A DNA stretch of 64,000 bases from Roseinatronobacter ekhonensis (GTDB lineage: Bacteria > Pseudomonadota > Alphaproteobacteria > Rhodobacterales > Rhodobacteraceae). The notes under the pieces are model-generated. The model ran no database searches. It saw nothing but the letters and a program-made list of their open reading frames with translations, and had not been told where the DNA came from. The position numbers were made by a program, and so were the translations under genes. Numbering within the stretch: position 1 is the stretch's first letter; each line of letters starts with the position of its first letter. Shown here piece after piece: positions 8,300 to 16,184 of this stretch. The DNA lies in NCBI RefSeq assembly GCF_900499075.1, contig NZ_UIHC01000004.1, positions 62,001 through 126,000 on the forward strand, written 5' to 3'.

Positions 8300-8680
8300 A
8301 TGCTGAAGCATCGTGGCTTTCCGGGCCGACTTCCCAGCACAGATTTCCAGTTCACCATCCGCCGTGCGAACCCCAAAGGGGTGACGCCGCTGACCAAACG
8401 TCAGCGCTATGCCGACCGTCGTACGCCCGACAAGCGTGCTGATGAGGGGTTTCTGGGGGCGCTGATCGCGCATTTCGGCGACCAACCTTTCGAGCGTGGC
8501 AATCTGGACGCAGGCCGCCTGTCATGGCTGTTCGGCCGCGAGGTCGTGCCCGCCGAAGACCCGTTCGACCCGGCCAGCTATGACGCGCTGCTGCGCGTCG
8601 ATATGCGCGCGGCCAAAGCCAGTTTCCCGCAGCTTTTCGACGGCTCGTCCGAATTCGCCTTCGACACATGGGAGGAGTGA
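8300..8680 (+). CDS. Conserved uncharacterised protein of pcc operon
   Basis: A soluble protein of 126 residues without signal peptide or membrane segment, preceded by AAAGGGGACAGC. The N-terminal 50 residues are basic (MLKHRGFPGRLPSTDF, then TKRQRYADRRTPDKRADE); the rest is acidic and ends in FDTWEE. No enzyme motif is visible. Its place 40 bases before pccA suggests a job tied to the carboxylase, for instance assembly or regulation, but that is inference from position only. Confidence 0.65.
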   Translation: MLKHRGFPGRLPSTDFQFTIRRANPKGVTPLTKRQRYADRRTPDKRADEGFLGALIAHFGDQPFERGNLDAGRLSWLFGREVVPAEDPFDPASYDALLRVDMRAAKASFPQLFDGSSEFAFDTWEE

Positions 8681-8720
8681 TCCGCATGTGCCGCCCCCAG
8701 TTTCAACCCACGGAGTCCGC

Positions 8721-10721
8721 ATGTTCAAAAAGATCCTGATCGCCAACCGGGGCGAGATCGCCTGCCGCGTCATCAAGACCGCCCGCAAGATGGGGATCAC
8801 GACGGTTGCGGTCTATTCCGACGCGGACCGCCACGCGCTACATGTGCAAATGGCCGACGAGGCGATCCATATCGGCCCCGCGCCCGCCAATCAGTCCTAT
8901 ATCGTGATCGAGCGTGTTATGGACGCCATCCGCCAATCCGGGGCCGAAGCGGTGCATCCGGGCTACGGGTTCTTGTCCGAGAACATGAAATTTGCGGAAG
9001 CGCTGGCCGCTGAGGGCGTTGCTTTCATCGGCCCGCCCGCGAACGCGATCGAGGCGATGGGCGATAAGATCACCTCCAAGAAACTGGCGCAGGAAGCAGG
9101 CGTCAGCACCGTGCCCGGCTATATGGGCCTGATCGCAGATGCGGAAGAGGCGGTGAAAATCTCGAACGAGGTCGGCTATCCCGTCATGATCAAGGCCAGC
9201 GCCGGCGGCGGTGGAAAAGGCATGCGGATTGCCTGGAACGACGAGGAAGCGCGCGAGGGCTTCCAGTCGTCAAAGAACGAAGCCGCCTCCAGCTTCGGCG
9301 ATGATCGTATCTTTATCGAGAAATTCGTCACCCAACCGCGCCATATCGAAATTCAGGTTCTTGCCGACAGCCACGGCAACACGGTCTACCTGCATGAGCG
9401 CGAATGCTCGATTCAGCGCCGCAACCAGAAGGTGATTGAAGAAGCGCCGTCGCCGTTCCTTGACGCGGACACGCGCCGCGCAATGGGCGAGCAAGCCTGC
9501 GCGCTGGCGTCTGCTGTGGGCTATACCAGCGCGGGCACGGTGGAATTCATCGTTGATGGTGACCGCAATTTCTATTTCCTCGAGATGAACACGCGCCTTC
9601 AGGTGGAACACCCCGTGACCGAACTGATCACCGGGGTCGATCTGGTCGAACAGATGATCCGTGTGGCCGCAGGCGAAAAGCTGCCCTTCGTGCAATCCGA
9701 CCTGAAAATCAACGGCTGGGCCATCGAGTCGCGGCTTTATGCCGAAGACCCGTATCGCAACTTCCTGCCCTCGATCGGCCGTCTGACCCGCTACCGTCCG
9801 CCGGCCGAGGTGGTCGAACCCACCCGCGCGGTGCGCAATGATACCGGCGTCTATGAGGGCGGCGAGATCAGCATGTATTACGACCCGATGATCGCCAAGC
9901 TGTGCACATGGGCGCCCACGCGCGAGGCCGCCGTGCAGGAAATGCGCCTCGCGCTCGATGAGTTCGAGGTCGAGGGCATTGGCCACAACCTGCCGTTCCT
10001 GTCGGCGGTGATGGATCATCCGCGCTTTGCGTCGGGCAATATCACAACGGCGTTCATTGCCGAAGAATACCCCGACGGGTTCGAGGGCGCGACGCTGCCC
10101 GACGATCTGCTGGCCCGCACCGCCGCCTGCGCCTGCGCCATGAACCGCATGGCCGAAATCCGCCGCGCGCGCGTCTCTGGCCGGATGGACAACCATGAGC
10201 GCGTCGTCGGCACCGACTGGGTGGTCAGCCTCGGCGGCAAGACCTGTCAGACCATTATTCAGGCCGACCGCGAGGGGGCGACCGTCACACTCGATGGCAG
10301 CGATTACCGCGTGACGTCGGATTGGCGTCCAGGCCAACCGCTCGCCCGGCTTATGGTTAACGGAACGCCTTTGGTGATGAAAGTGGCCCGCCAACCCGGC
10401 GGCTACCGTCTGCGCTTGCGCGGGGCCGACTTGAAGGTACGTGTTTTCTCGCCACGTCAGGCGGAACTGGCCGCGCTGATGCCCGAAAAGCAGCCGCCGG
10501 ATACGTCCAAGCTGCTCTTGTGTCCGATGCCGGGGATGGTCATGTCCATCGCGGTGGAAGAGGGGCAAGAGGTCTATGAGGGCCAGCCGCTGGCCACCAT
10601 CGAAGCCATGAAAATGGAAAACATTCTGCGCGCCGAACGCAAAGGCGTGGTCGCAAAGATCAATGTCGCTGCAGGCGCATCGCTCGCGGTGGATGAGATC
10701 ATCATGGAGTTCGAGGGATGA
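8721..10721 (+). CDS. pccA: Propionyl-CoA carboxylase alpha subunit (biotin carboxylase/carrier)
   Basis: A protein of 666 residues combining biotin carboxylase and biotin carrier. FKKILIANRGEIACRVI opens the biotin carboxylase N-domain; the ATP-grasp region carries KASAGGGGKGMR and EMNTRLQVEHPVTE; the PCC-type BT linker domain spans about 460-590; the biotinyl domain ends the protein with EAMKMEN, whose lysine 631 is the biotin attachment site. With PccB it carboxylates propionyl-CoA. The ATG at 8721 gives the canonical start. The next gene overlaps its stop by four bases. All key motifs are intact. Confidence 0.97.
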   Translation: MFKKILIANRGEIACRVIKTARKMGITTVAVYSDADRHALHVQMADEAIHIGPAPANQSYIVIERVMDAIRQSGAEAVHPGYGFLSENMKFAEALAAEGVAFIGPPANAIEAMGDKITSKKLAQEAGVSTVPGYMGLIADAEEAVKISNEVGYPVMIKASAGGGGKGMRIAWNDEEAREGFQSSKNEAASSFGDDRIFIEKFVTQPRHIEIQVLADSHGNTVYLHERECSIQRRNQKVIEEAPSPFLDADTRRAMGEQACALASAVGYTSAGTVEFIVDGDRNFYFLEMNTRLQVEHPVTELITGVDLVEQMIRVAAGEKLPFVQSDLKINGWAIESRLYAEDPYRNFLPSIGRLTRYRPPAEVVEPTRAVRNDTGVYEGGEISMYYDPMIAKLCTWAPTREAAVQEMRLALDEFEVEGIGHNLPFLSAVMDHPRFASGNITTAFIAEEYPDGFEGATLPDDLLARTAACACAMNRMAEIRRARVSGRMDNHERVVGTDWVVSLGGKTCQTIIQADREGATVTLDGSDYRVTSDWRPGQPLARLMVNGTPLVMKVARQPGGYRLRLRGADLKVRVFSPRQAELAALMPEKQPPDTSKLLLCPMPGMVMSIAVEEGQEVYEGQPLATIEAMKMENILRAERKGVVAKINVAAGASLAVDEIIMEFEG

Positions 10722-11095
10722 AACGCAGCCCGCTGCGCCTGTTTCTGACCTATCTGCTGTGCTTCGCGCTGGCGATGGTGCTGGCCTATATCATCCTGAC
10801 CCGCGTGGCAGAGGGTTTGGGCGACGGGCATTACGTGCTTTTGCTATTGCCGCCCTTGGGGGGGATGGCCGTGTTCCACGGCCTGTTTCCGCTGCTCAGC
10901 CGCATTCGTCTGGGTCTGGAATTTCTGACCATTGGCGGCGGCTTGGTCTTCGGCCTTGGCGCGCTTGTCGCGGCGGCAAGCTGGTTTGCGCTCATCACGC
11001 CCAGCGCGGCGCTGGTGATCTGGCTGGTGGGCGTCTTCGGTCCGGGCTGGTGGCTGATCTCGCAACTGGCGGACAAGAACGGCTACTATTCGTGA
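10718..11095 (+). CDS. Small four-helix membrane protein
   Basis: A protein of 125 residues with four hydrophobic segments, at about 8-27, 38-55, 66-90 and 96-113, and a basic N-terminus (MKRSPLR). Its ATG overlaps the pccA stop as ATGA, so it is translationally coupled to pccA. No family motif was recognised. It ends the pcc group; an extragenic repeat with a hairpin follows. Confidence 0.65.
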   Translation: MKRSPLRLFLTYLLCFALAMVLAYIILTRVAEGLGDGHYVLLLLPPLGGMAVFHGLFPLLSRIRLGLEFLTIGGGLVFGLGALVAAASWFALITPSAALVIWLVGVFGPGWWLISQLADKNGYYS

Positions 11096-11099
11096 CAGC

Positions 11100-11151
11100 T
11101 TCATCTTGCCATAAATACTCGCGGGGGAATGCGGGCCGCGCAGGCCCGCAT
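11100..11151 (-). repeat. Extragenic element, copy A (motif plus hairpin)
   Basis: Read on the minus strand, 11100-11127 gives CCCCCGCGAGTATTTATGGC followed by AAGATGAA. Next to it, ATGCGGGCC (11129-11137) and GGCCCGCAT (11143-11151) form a perfect 9-bp hairpin with a 5-base loop. The same motif recurs at 20356-20385 and 23878-23898. Here it may also terminate the pcc transcript. Confidence 0.6.
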
Positions 11152-11210
11152 GGGGGCGGCAGCCCCCTAGACGCAAAGGCGTGGCGCAGCCTCCGCTTGG
11201 TCAGCCACGC

Positions 11211-11696
11211 TTACCGTCCGGCGGGATTGCGGTCCAGTATCTCTTGGCGGCGTAGCGGGAACTTGTCGATCACCGCCATCAATTCGCGCCCTGACCGGAC
11301 AGCAGGACGGCGTGCCTTGACCTCGCCATCCTTGTCGATGATCGCGGTCATGAACCCGTTTGGGCGCAAGACCTGTCGCAATGGGCTTTCGTCTTCGGGG
11401 TTGGCGTCAAAGATCACCACCACATCGCGGATCAAGAATTCTTCGGCCCGCGCGCGCAGTTCTTCCAACTGGCGGCCGAATTGCGGGTTATCGGCGGTAT
11501 CTGCCATCACCACCACCAGTCGGTGGTTCCAGACATATTCGCGCACGTCAATTGCGCGCGCGTCCAGAAACAGTAGTTCCTCTTCATCCACGGGGGCCTG
11601 CACGGTGGGTTCCGGCGTATCCGCCGGAATGCTTTGGGCCGCCCCTGCGGATGCTGCGAAAACAGCCGCGAAAACAAAGGTAAAGATCGGTTTCAT
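11211..11696 (-). CDS. DUF4174 periplasmic protein
   Basis: A protein of 161 residues with signal peptide MKPIFTFVFAAVFAASAGAAQ, then a region matching the DUF4174 pattern: RLVVVMADTADNPQFGRQLEEL, RDVVVIFDANPEDESPLRQVL, FMTAIIDKDGEVKARRPA and a C-terminal ELMAVIDKFPLRRQEIL. The fold is probably thioredoxin-like, but there is no CxxC. The start at 11696 follows GGAGG on the minus strand. It is transcribed divergently from methylmalonyl-CoA mutase and shares a 105-base promoter region with it. Function unknown; probably periplasmic. Confidence 0.82.
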   Translation of the reverse strand: MKPIFTFVFAAVFAASAGAAQSIPADTPEPTVQAPVDEEELLFLDARAIDVREYVWNHRLVVVMADTADNPQFGRQLEELRARAEEFLIRDVVVIFDANPEDESPLRQVLRPNGFMTAIIDKDGEVKARRPAVRSGRELMAVIDKFPLRRQEILDRNPAGR

Positions 11697-11801
11697 TACG
11701 CCTCCTGCTCTGACTGCATATAGGCGGTTTTGCGTTGAAAACACCATTGCGCGCGCGGTTTTTACTTCTCTGCGCGACAGTTCCCACAGAAAGGACCAGC
11801 C

Positions 11802-13937
11802 ATGAGCGACGCGAAAGACGCTTGGGCAGCGCTTGCCACCAAAGAGTTACGGGGTCGCCCGCTCGACAGCCTGACATGGAACACGCTGGAAGGGATTCCC
11901 GTCCAGCCGCTCTACACAGCCGAAGATATTGAGGGGCTGCCGCATTTGGGCGGTATTCCGGGGGATTCGCCCTACACGCGCGGGGTCAAGGCGACGATGT
12001 ATGCGGGCCGTCCGTGGACTATCCGCCAATATGCGGGGTTTTCTACCGCCGAAGAATCGAACGCCTTTTACCGCCGCAATCTGGCCGCCGGTCAGCAAGG
12101 CGTGTCGGTCGCCTTCGATCTGGCCACGCATCGTGGCTATGACAGCGACCATGCCCGCGTGATGGGCGATGTCGGCAAGGCGGGTGTGGCCATCGATTCG
12201 GTTGAGGACATGAAAATCCTGTTCGACGGCATCCCGCTCGACAAGGTCAGCGTGTCTATGACCATGAATGGCGCAGTCATCCCGATTCTGGCGAATTTCA
12301 TCGTCACGGGTGAAGAACAGGGCGTGGACCGCGCGGCCCTGTCGGGCACCATTCAGAATGACATCCTAAAAGAGTTCATGGTCCGCAACACCTATATCTA
12401 CCCGCCAGAGCCGTCGATGCGGCTGATCGCGGATATCATCGAATACACCAGCGCACATATGCCACGCTTCAATTCGATCTCTATTTCCGGCTACCACATG
12501 CAGGAAGCGGGCGCGAACCTTGTTCAGGAATTGGCGTTTACGCTGGCGGACGGGCGCGAATATGTCCGCACTGCCATCGCGCGCGGCATGGATGTGGATG
12601 CGTTCGCGGGGCGTTTGTCCTTCTTCTTCGCCATAGGCACGAATTTCTTCATGGAAATCGCAAAGCTGCGCGCCGCACGCTTGCTTTGGTCGCGCGTTAT
12701 GGAAGAGTTCAACCCCAAGAACCCCAAATCCAGCATGTTGCGCACGCATTGCCAGACCTCGGGCGTGTCCTTGCAAGAGCAAGACCCGTATAACAACGTC
12801 ATCCGCACCGCCTATGAGGCGATGTCGGCGGTCTTGGGCGGCACGCAATCGCTGCACACCAACGCGTTGGATGAAGCGATCGCCCTGCCCACCGATTTCA
12901 GCGCCCGCATCGCGCGCAATACGCAGCTTGTGCTGCAAGAGGAAACCGGCGTCACCAAGGTCGTCGATCCGCTGGCAGGCAGCTACTACGTTGAAAAGCT
13001 GACGCATGATCTGGCCGAGGCCGCTTGGAAGCTGATGGACGAGGTCGAAGAGCTGGGCGGCATGACCAAGGCGGTCGCCTCGGGTATGCCCAAGCTGCGG
13101 ATTGAAGAAACCGCCGCCAAGCGACAAGCCGATATCGACCGGGGCGACGAGGTGATCGTCGGCGTCAACAAGTACCGCAAGGATAAAGAAGACCCAATCG
13201 ACATTCGCGATATCGACAATGCCGCCGTGCGCGACAGCCAGATCGCGCGTTTGGAGCGTATTCGCGCAACCCGCGATACCGCCGGCTGCGATGCGGCGCT
13301 GGCGGAAGTCACCCGCCGCGCCACCGAGGGCGGCAACCTGTTGGATGCGGCGGTCGATGCCGCGCGCGCCCGTGCCTCTGTGGGGGAAATCAGCATGGCA
13401 ATGGAAAAAGTGTTCGGGCGCCACCGCGCAGAGGTCAAGACTCTCGCTGGCGTATACGGTGCCGCCTATGAGGGCGACGATGGCTTTGCCGCCATTCAGG
13501 CCGATGTGGAGCGGTTTGCTGAAGCAGAGGGGCGCCGCCCGCGGATGCTGGTGGTCAAGATGGGTCAGGACGGGCATGACCGCGGGGCCAAGGTGATCGC
13601 CACGGCCTTTGCCGATATCGGGTTTGACGTGGATGTCGGTCCGCTATTCCAGACGCCTGCCGAGGCGGCGCAGGACGCAGTCGACAATGACGTGCATATC
13701 ATCGGCATCTCGTCGCAGGCTGCGGGGCACAAGACCTTGGCACCCGAACTGGTCAAGGAACTGAAAGCGGCAGGCGCGGATGATATCTTGGTCATTTGCG
13801 GCGGGGTTATTCCGCAGCAGGATTACAAATTCCTGTTCGACGCGGGTGTGAAGGCCATTTTCGGACCGGGTACAAATATCCCCGAAGCTGCTAAAAAGAT
13901 TCTGGACCTAGTGCGGCAGGCGCGGGGGCTTGGCTAA
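11802..13937 (+). CDS. mcmA: Methylmalonyl-CoA mutase, B12-dependent
   Basis: A single-chain mutase of 711 residues converting (R)-methylmalonyl-CoA to succinyl-CoA with adenosylcobalamin. The N-terminal TIM barrel includes [23 protein letters not shown] and the substrate segment around 85-130; the C-terminal B12 domain has [11 protein letters not shown], whose histidine 592 is the lower axial cobalt ligand, then GISSQAAGH and CGGVIP. It acts just after propionyl-CoA carboxylase and, in this group, also in the ethylmalonyl-CoA pathway. AGAAAGGACC precedes the start. No clear TTTGCAAA box lies upstream, so its control may differ from pccB. A long hairpin follows. Confidence 0.97.
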   Translation: MSDAKDAWAALATKELRGRPLDSLTWNTLEGIPVQPLYTAEDIEGLPHLGGIPGDSPYTRGVKATMYAGRPWTIRQYAGFSTAEESNAFYRRNLAAGQQGVSVAFDLATHRGYDSDHARVMGDVGKAGVAIDSVEDMKILFDGIPLDKVSVSMTMNGAVIPILANFIVTGEEQGVDRAALSGTIQNDILKEFMVRNTYIYPPEPSMRLIADIIEYTSAHMPRFNSISISGYHMQEAGANLVQELAFTLADGREYVRTAIARGMDVDAFAGRLSFFFAIGTNFFMEIAKLRAARLLWSRVMEEFNPKNPKSSMLRTHCQTSGVSLQEQDPYNNVIRTAYEAMSAVLGGTQSLHTNALDEAIALPTDFSARIARNTQLVLQEETGVTKVVDPLAGSYYVEKLTHDLAEAAWKLMDEVEELGGMTKAVASGMPKLRIEETAAKRQADIDRGDEVIVGVNKYRKDKEDPIDIRDIDNAAVRDSQIARLERIRATRDTAGCDAALAEVTRRATEGGNLLDAAVDAARARASVGEISMAMEKVFGRHRAEVKTLAGVYGAAYEGDDGFAAIQADVERFAEAEGRRPRMLVVKMGQDGHDRGAKVIATAFADIGFDVDVGPLFQTPAEAAQDAVDNDVHIIGISSQAAGHKTLAPELVKELKAAGADDILVICGGVIPQQDYKFLFDAGVKAIFGPGTNIPEAAKKILDLVRQARGLG

Positions 13938-13944
13938 AGCGACC

Positions 13945-13978
13945 GATAACGGCAGGCCAGTCGCGGCCTGCCGCTATC
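13945..13978. terminator. Long hairpin terminator, mcmA/doxX
   Basis: A stem of 14 base pairs with one mismatch, GATAACGGCAGGCC (13945-13958) against GGCCTGCCGCTATC (13965-13978), with a 6-base loop. It lies between convergent genes, so it is likely bidirectional. Confidence 0.7.
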
Positions 13979-13984
13979 AAGGGT

Positions 13985-14380
13985 TTATGCGGTGCGCGGG
14001 CTGCCTTGGCCCATTTTCGCATCCACCGACCATGCGCCAGCACCGATGGTGCCCAGCGCAAGATAACCGCCTGCAAGGGCAAGGTTCTTGAACACTTGGG
14101 TCATCTGCATCTGGTCTGCCGGGTCGAAATGATACAGCAGCCCCGACGCCACGCAGAATGCGCCAAGCGCGTAGGCCACGATCCGGGTCTGAAAGCCCAC
14201 GATCAGGGCCAGACCGCCGATGATCTCGAACAGAACGACCGGCCAAGCCAGGAAGGCCGGCACACCGCCGGACGCCATGTAACCGGCAAAGCCCGCCACA
14301 TCGCCCAGTTTGCCGATCCCGGCCATTACAAACAAAAGCCCAAGCAGAACGCGGGCCACAAGCAGTTGGGTGTTGGTCAT
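13985..14380 (-). CDS. DoxX family membrane protein
   Basis: A protein of 131 residues with four membrane segments. It starts MTNTQLLVARVLLGLLFVMAGIGKLGD and contains FLAWPVVLFEIIGGLALIVGFQTR, both typical of DoxX/SURF4-type inner-membrane proteins. GGAAATGAC precedes the start on the minus strand. Members are linked to thiosulfate oxidation or redox homeostasis in other organisms; nothing nearby shows its role here. It converges with mcmA. Confidence 0.9.
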   Translation of the reverse strand: MTNTQLLVARVLLGLLFVMAGIGKLGDVAGFAGYMASGGVPAFLAWPVVLFEIIGGLALIVGFQTRIVAYALGAFCVASGLLYHFDPADQMQMTQVFKNLALAGGYLALGTIGAGAWSVDAKMGQGSPRTA

Positions 14381-14554
14381 GTCATTTCCTTTCGCGGTGT
14401 TTCACATGGTGCAGATAGGGCAGGGGCCGGGGGCAGGGCCATTCGCTATCCCTGCGCATGCGCTGTGCATCCGTGCAGGGTTGGCGCGTCCGGGTCTTGA
14501 CGGCGCGCGGGCCTTGGCGCACATCGGCGCGCTTGGGTTTGCTGCGAGGACACC

Positions 14555-15046
14555 ATGACCACCATTCGCCCCGCCACGGCCGCTGATGCTGCTGCGATCT
14601 GCGCCATCTGGAACCCGATTATCCGCGACACGGTAATCACCTTTAACCCGGCGGAGCGCGACACGGCAGAGATTGCGCAAATGATCGCCACACGGCAGGC
14701 CGGTCCGGGCGCGTTTGTCGTGGCCGAAGATGCAGGCAACTTGCTTGGGTTTGCCAGCTATGCACAGTTTCGCGGCGGTCTGGGCTATGCGCGCTGTATG
14801 GAGCATACGATCAACCTGTCGCCCGCCGCGCGTGGGCGCGGCCTGGGCGCAAAGCTGATGGCCGTGATCGAAGATCACGCCCGCGCGGCGGGTCATCACA
14901 TCATGGTGGCGGCAATCACCGGGTCGAATGACGGGTCTGTCCGGTTTCATAGGGCGCATGGCTATGTGCATGTCGGCACCATGCCGCAGGTCGGCTGGAA
15001 ATTCGGCCGCTATCATGACCTTGTGTTGATGCAGAAAACCCTGTGA
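14555..15046 (+). CDS. GNAT acetyltransferase, phosphinothricin-acetyltransferase-like
   Basis: A protein of 163 residues with the full GNAT fold: TTIRPATAADAAAICAIWNPII at the start, then EHTINLSPAARGRGLGAKLM, whose RGRGLG loop binds acetyl-CoA, and a C-terminal FHRAHGYVHVGTMPQVGWKFGRYHDLVLMQ. The last part matches the phosphinothricin/methionine sulfoximine acetyltransferase group, which acetylates small amino acid-like compounds. The natural substrate is unknown. The 174-base gap before it shows no convincing gene. Confidence 0.88.
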   Translation: MTTIRPATAADAAAICAIWNPIIRDTVITFNPAERDTAEIAQMIATRQAGPGAFVVAEDAGNLLGFASYAQFRGGLGYARCMEHTINLSPAARGRGLGAKLMAVIEDHARAAGHHIMVAAITGSNDGSVRFHRAHGYVHVGTMPQVGWKFGRYHDLVLMQKTL

Positions 15047-15078
15047 CGCGCCTGCGCAATTCGCGTAATCTGGGGACC

Positions 15079-15762
15079 ATGTCACTCTGGTCGCAAATCA
15101 CAGAGATACTCAACGCGCTGCGCAAGGGCGAATCGCTCTCGGCGGTGTTCGAGCGGCTGCGCAGCCCGCCGGAACGCTCTGTGGCCTTTACCATCGCGGT
15201 GATCGCGCTGGGGGCAAAACTGGCCAAGGCCGACGGGCAGGTCACACGCGGCGAGGTGGCTGCGTTTCGGCGGGTGTTTACCATCCCGCCCGAGGAAGAG
15301 GCCAATGCCGCCCGTGTCTTCAATCTGGCGCGGCAGGATGTGGCTGGCTTTGACCAATACGCGCGCAAGATCGCAGCCATGTTCACCGCTGGCGATGCGG
15401 TGCTGGTCGATCTGCTCGAAGGGTTGTTCGAAGTGGCCTATGCCGATGGCCAGTTTCATCCCGCCGAAGAGGCGTTTCTGACCGAGGTCGCGCGCATTTT
15501 CGGGCTGGATGATCGGTGCTTCAACTGCCTTCGTGCGCGCGTTGTGGGCGATGTTGCGCCCGACCCGTATGCGGTGCTGGCGGTTGCGTCCGATGCCCCC
15601 ATGGCAGAGGTCAAGGCCGCCTACCGCGCCGCTGTGCGCGACAGCCACCCCGACCGGATGATCGCCAGAGGGGTGCCGCAAGAAGCCGTGCGGCTTGCGG
15701 AAAACCGGATGCGCGACATAAATCGTGCCTGGGAAGATATCCAGGCGGCGCGCGCGGCTTGA
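15079..15762 (+). CDS. TerB-DnaJ protein (DjlA-like co-chaperone)
   Basis: A protein of 228-residue size class. Residues about 30-150 form a TerB-like helical domain (AKADGQVTRGEVAAFRRVF and YADGQFHPAEEAFLTEVARIFGL), and residues about 165-226 a J domain with the diagnostic HPD in AVRDSHPDRMIARG. It resembles a soluble DjlA without an obvious membrane anchor and would stimulate DnaK. I prefer the ATG at 15079, behind TGGGGACC, over an upstream ATG at 15043 that would overlap the GNAT gene. It lies between a GNAT gene and a secreted acidic protein; no shared function is evident. Confidence 0.88.
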   Translation: MSLWSQITEILNALRKGESLSAVFERLRSPPERSVAFTIAVIALGAKLAKADGQVTRGEVAAFRRVFTIPPEEEANAARVFNLARQDVAGFDQYARKIAAMFTAGDAVLVDLLEGLFEVAYADGQFHPAEEAFLTEVARIFGLDDRCFNCLRARVVGDVAPDPYAVLAVASDAPMAEVKAAYRAAVRDSHPDRMIARGVPQEAVRLAENRMRDINRAWEDIQAARAA

Positions 15763-15797
15763 GCGGGCGCGGTATCGCGTGGTATCGTCGTCGCACC

Positions 15798-16184
15798 ATG
15801 AAAATGCTTGCGCCGCTTGTTCTTGCCCTATGCCTTGCCATGCCCGCCCACGGGCAGGATGACGCCCCGGCAGAAGACGGGTTGTTTACCCTGATGGAAC
15901 GGTTGCTGCGCGGGTTCATCACCGAAGCAGAGCCGCAACTGCGCGGTCTGGAGCGCGGCTTGACGGAACTGGAACCCGAGTTGAACAGGTTTCTGGACCG
16001 GATGCGCGATATGACCCGCTACCACCCGCCAGAAGTGTTGCCGAATGGCGATATTCTGATCCGCCGCCGTCAGTCCGAAGATGAGGGTGTGCCGGACGCG
16101 TCGCCCGAGGCAGAGCCGCAGCCCTCGCCGGATGGCGAACCCGATTTCGTCCCGGAACAGGCCCCCGAACCGTTCGAGCTATAG
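15798..16184 (+). CDS. Secreted acidic protein (family often labelled AAA+ ATPase in error)
   Basis: A protein of 128 residues with signal peptide MKMLAPLVLALCLAMPAHG and a mature helical region (LFTLMERLLRGFITEAEPQLRGLERGLTELEPELNRFLDRMRDMTRYHPPEVLPNGDILIRRR). It then has an acidic Pro/Glu/Asp tail of about 40 residues. It lacks Walker motifs, so the AAA+ label sometimes given to this Rhodobacterales family is not supported. The acidic tail is encoded in the stretch that overlaps the 3' end of the opposing ppx/gppA gene by 115 bases. Role unknown, probably periplasmic. Confidence 0.78.
   Translation: MKMLAPLVLALCLAMPAHGQDDAPAEDGLFTLMERLLRGFITEAEPQLRGLERGLTELEPELNRFLDRMRDMTRYHPPEVLPNGDILIRRRQSEDEGVPDASPEAEPQPSPDGEPDFVPEQAPEPFEL

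Noticed and set aside
9270-10568. Open frame of 432 codons on the minus strand
   Set aside because: Antisense to pccA; His/Arg/Gln-rich composition typical of antisense frames at this GC content.
11727-11742. GTTTT-N6-AAAAC before mcmA as a PccR box
   Set aside because: Only TTTGC of TTTGCAAA matches and there is no second box, so control by PccR cannot be claimed.
14406-14558. Possible 50-codon frame ending in ATGA overlap with the GNAT gene
   Set aside because: No ribosome binding site, unusual composition, and overlap with the presumed doxX promoter. The overlap alone is weak support.
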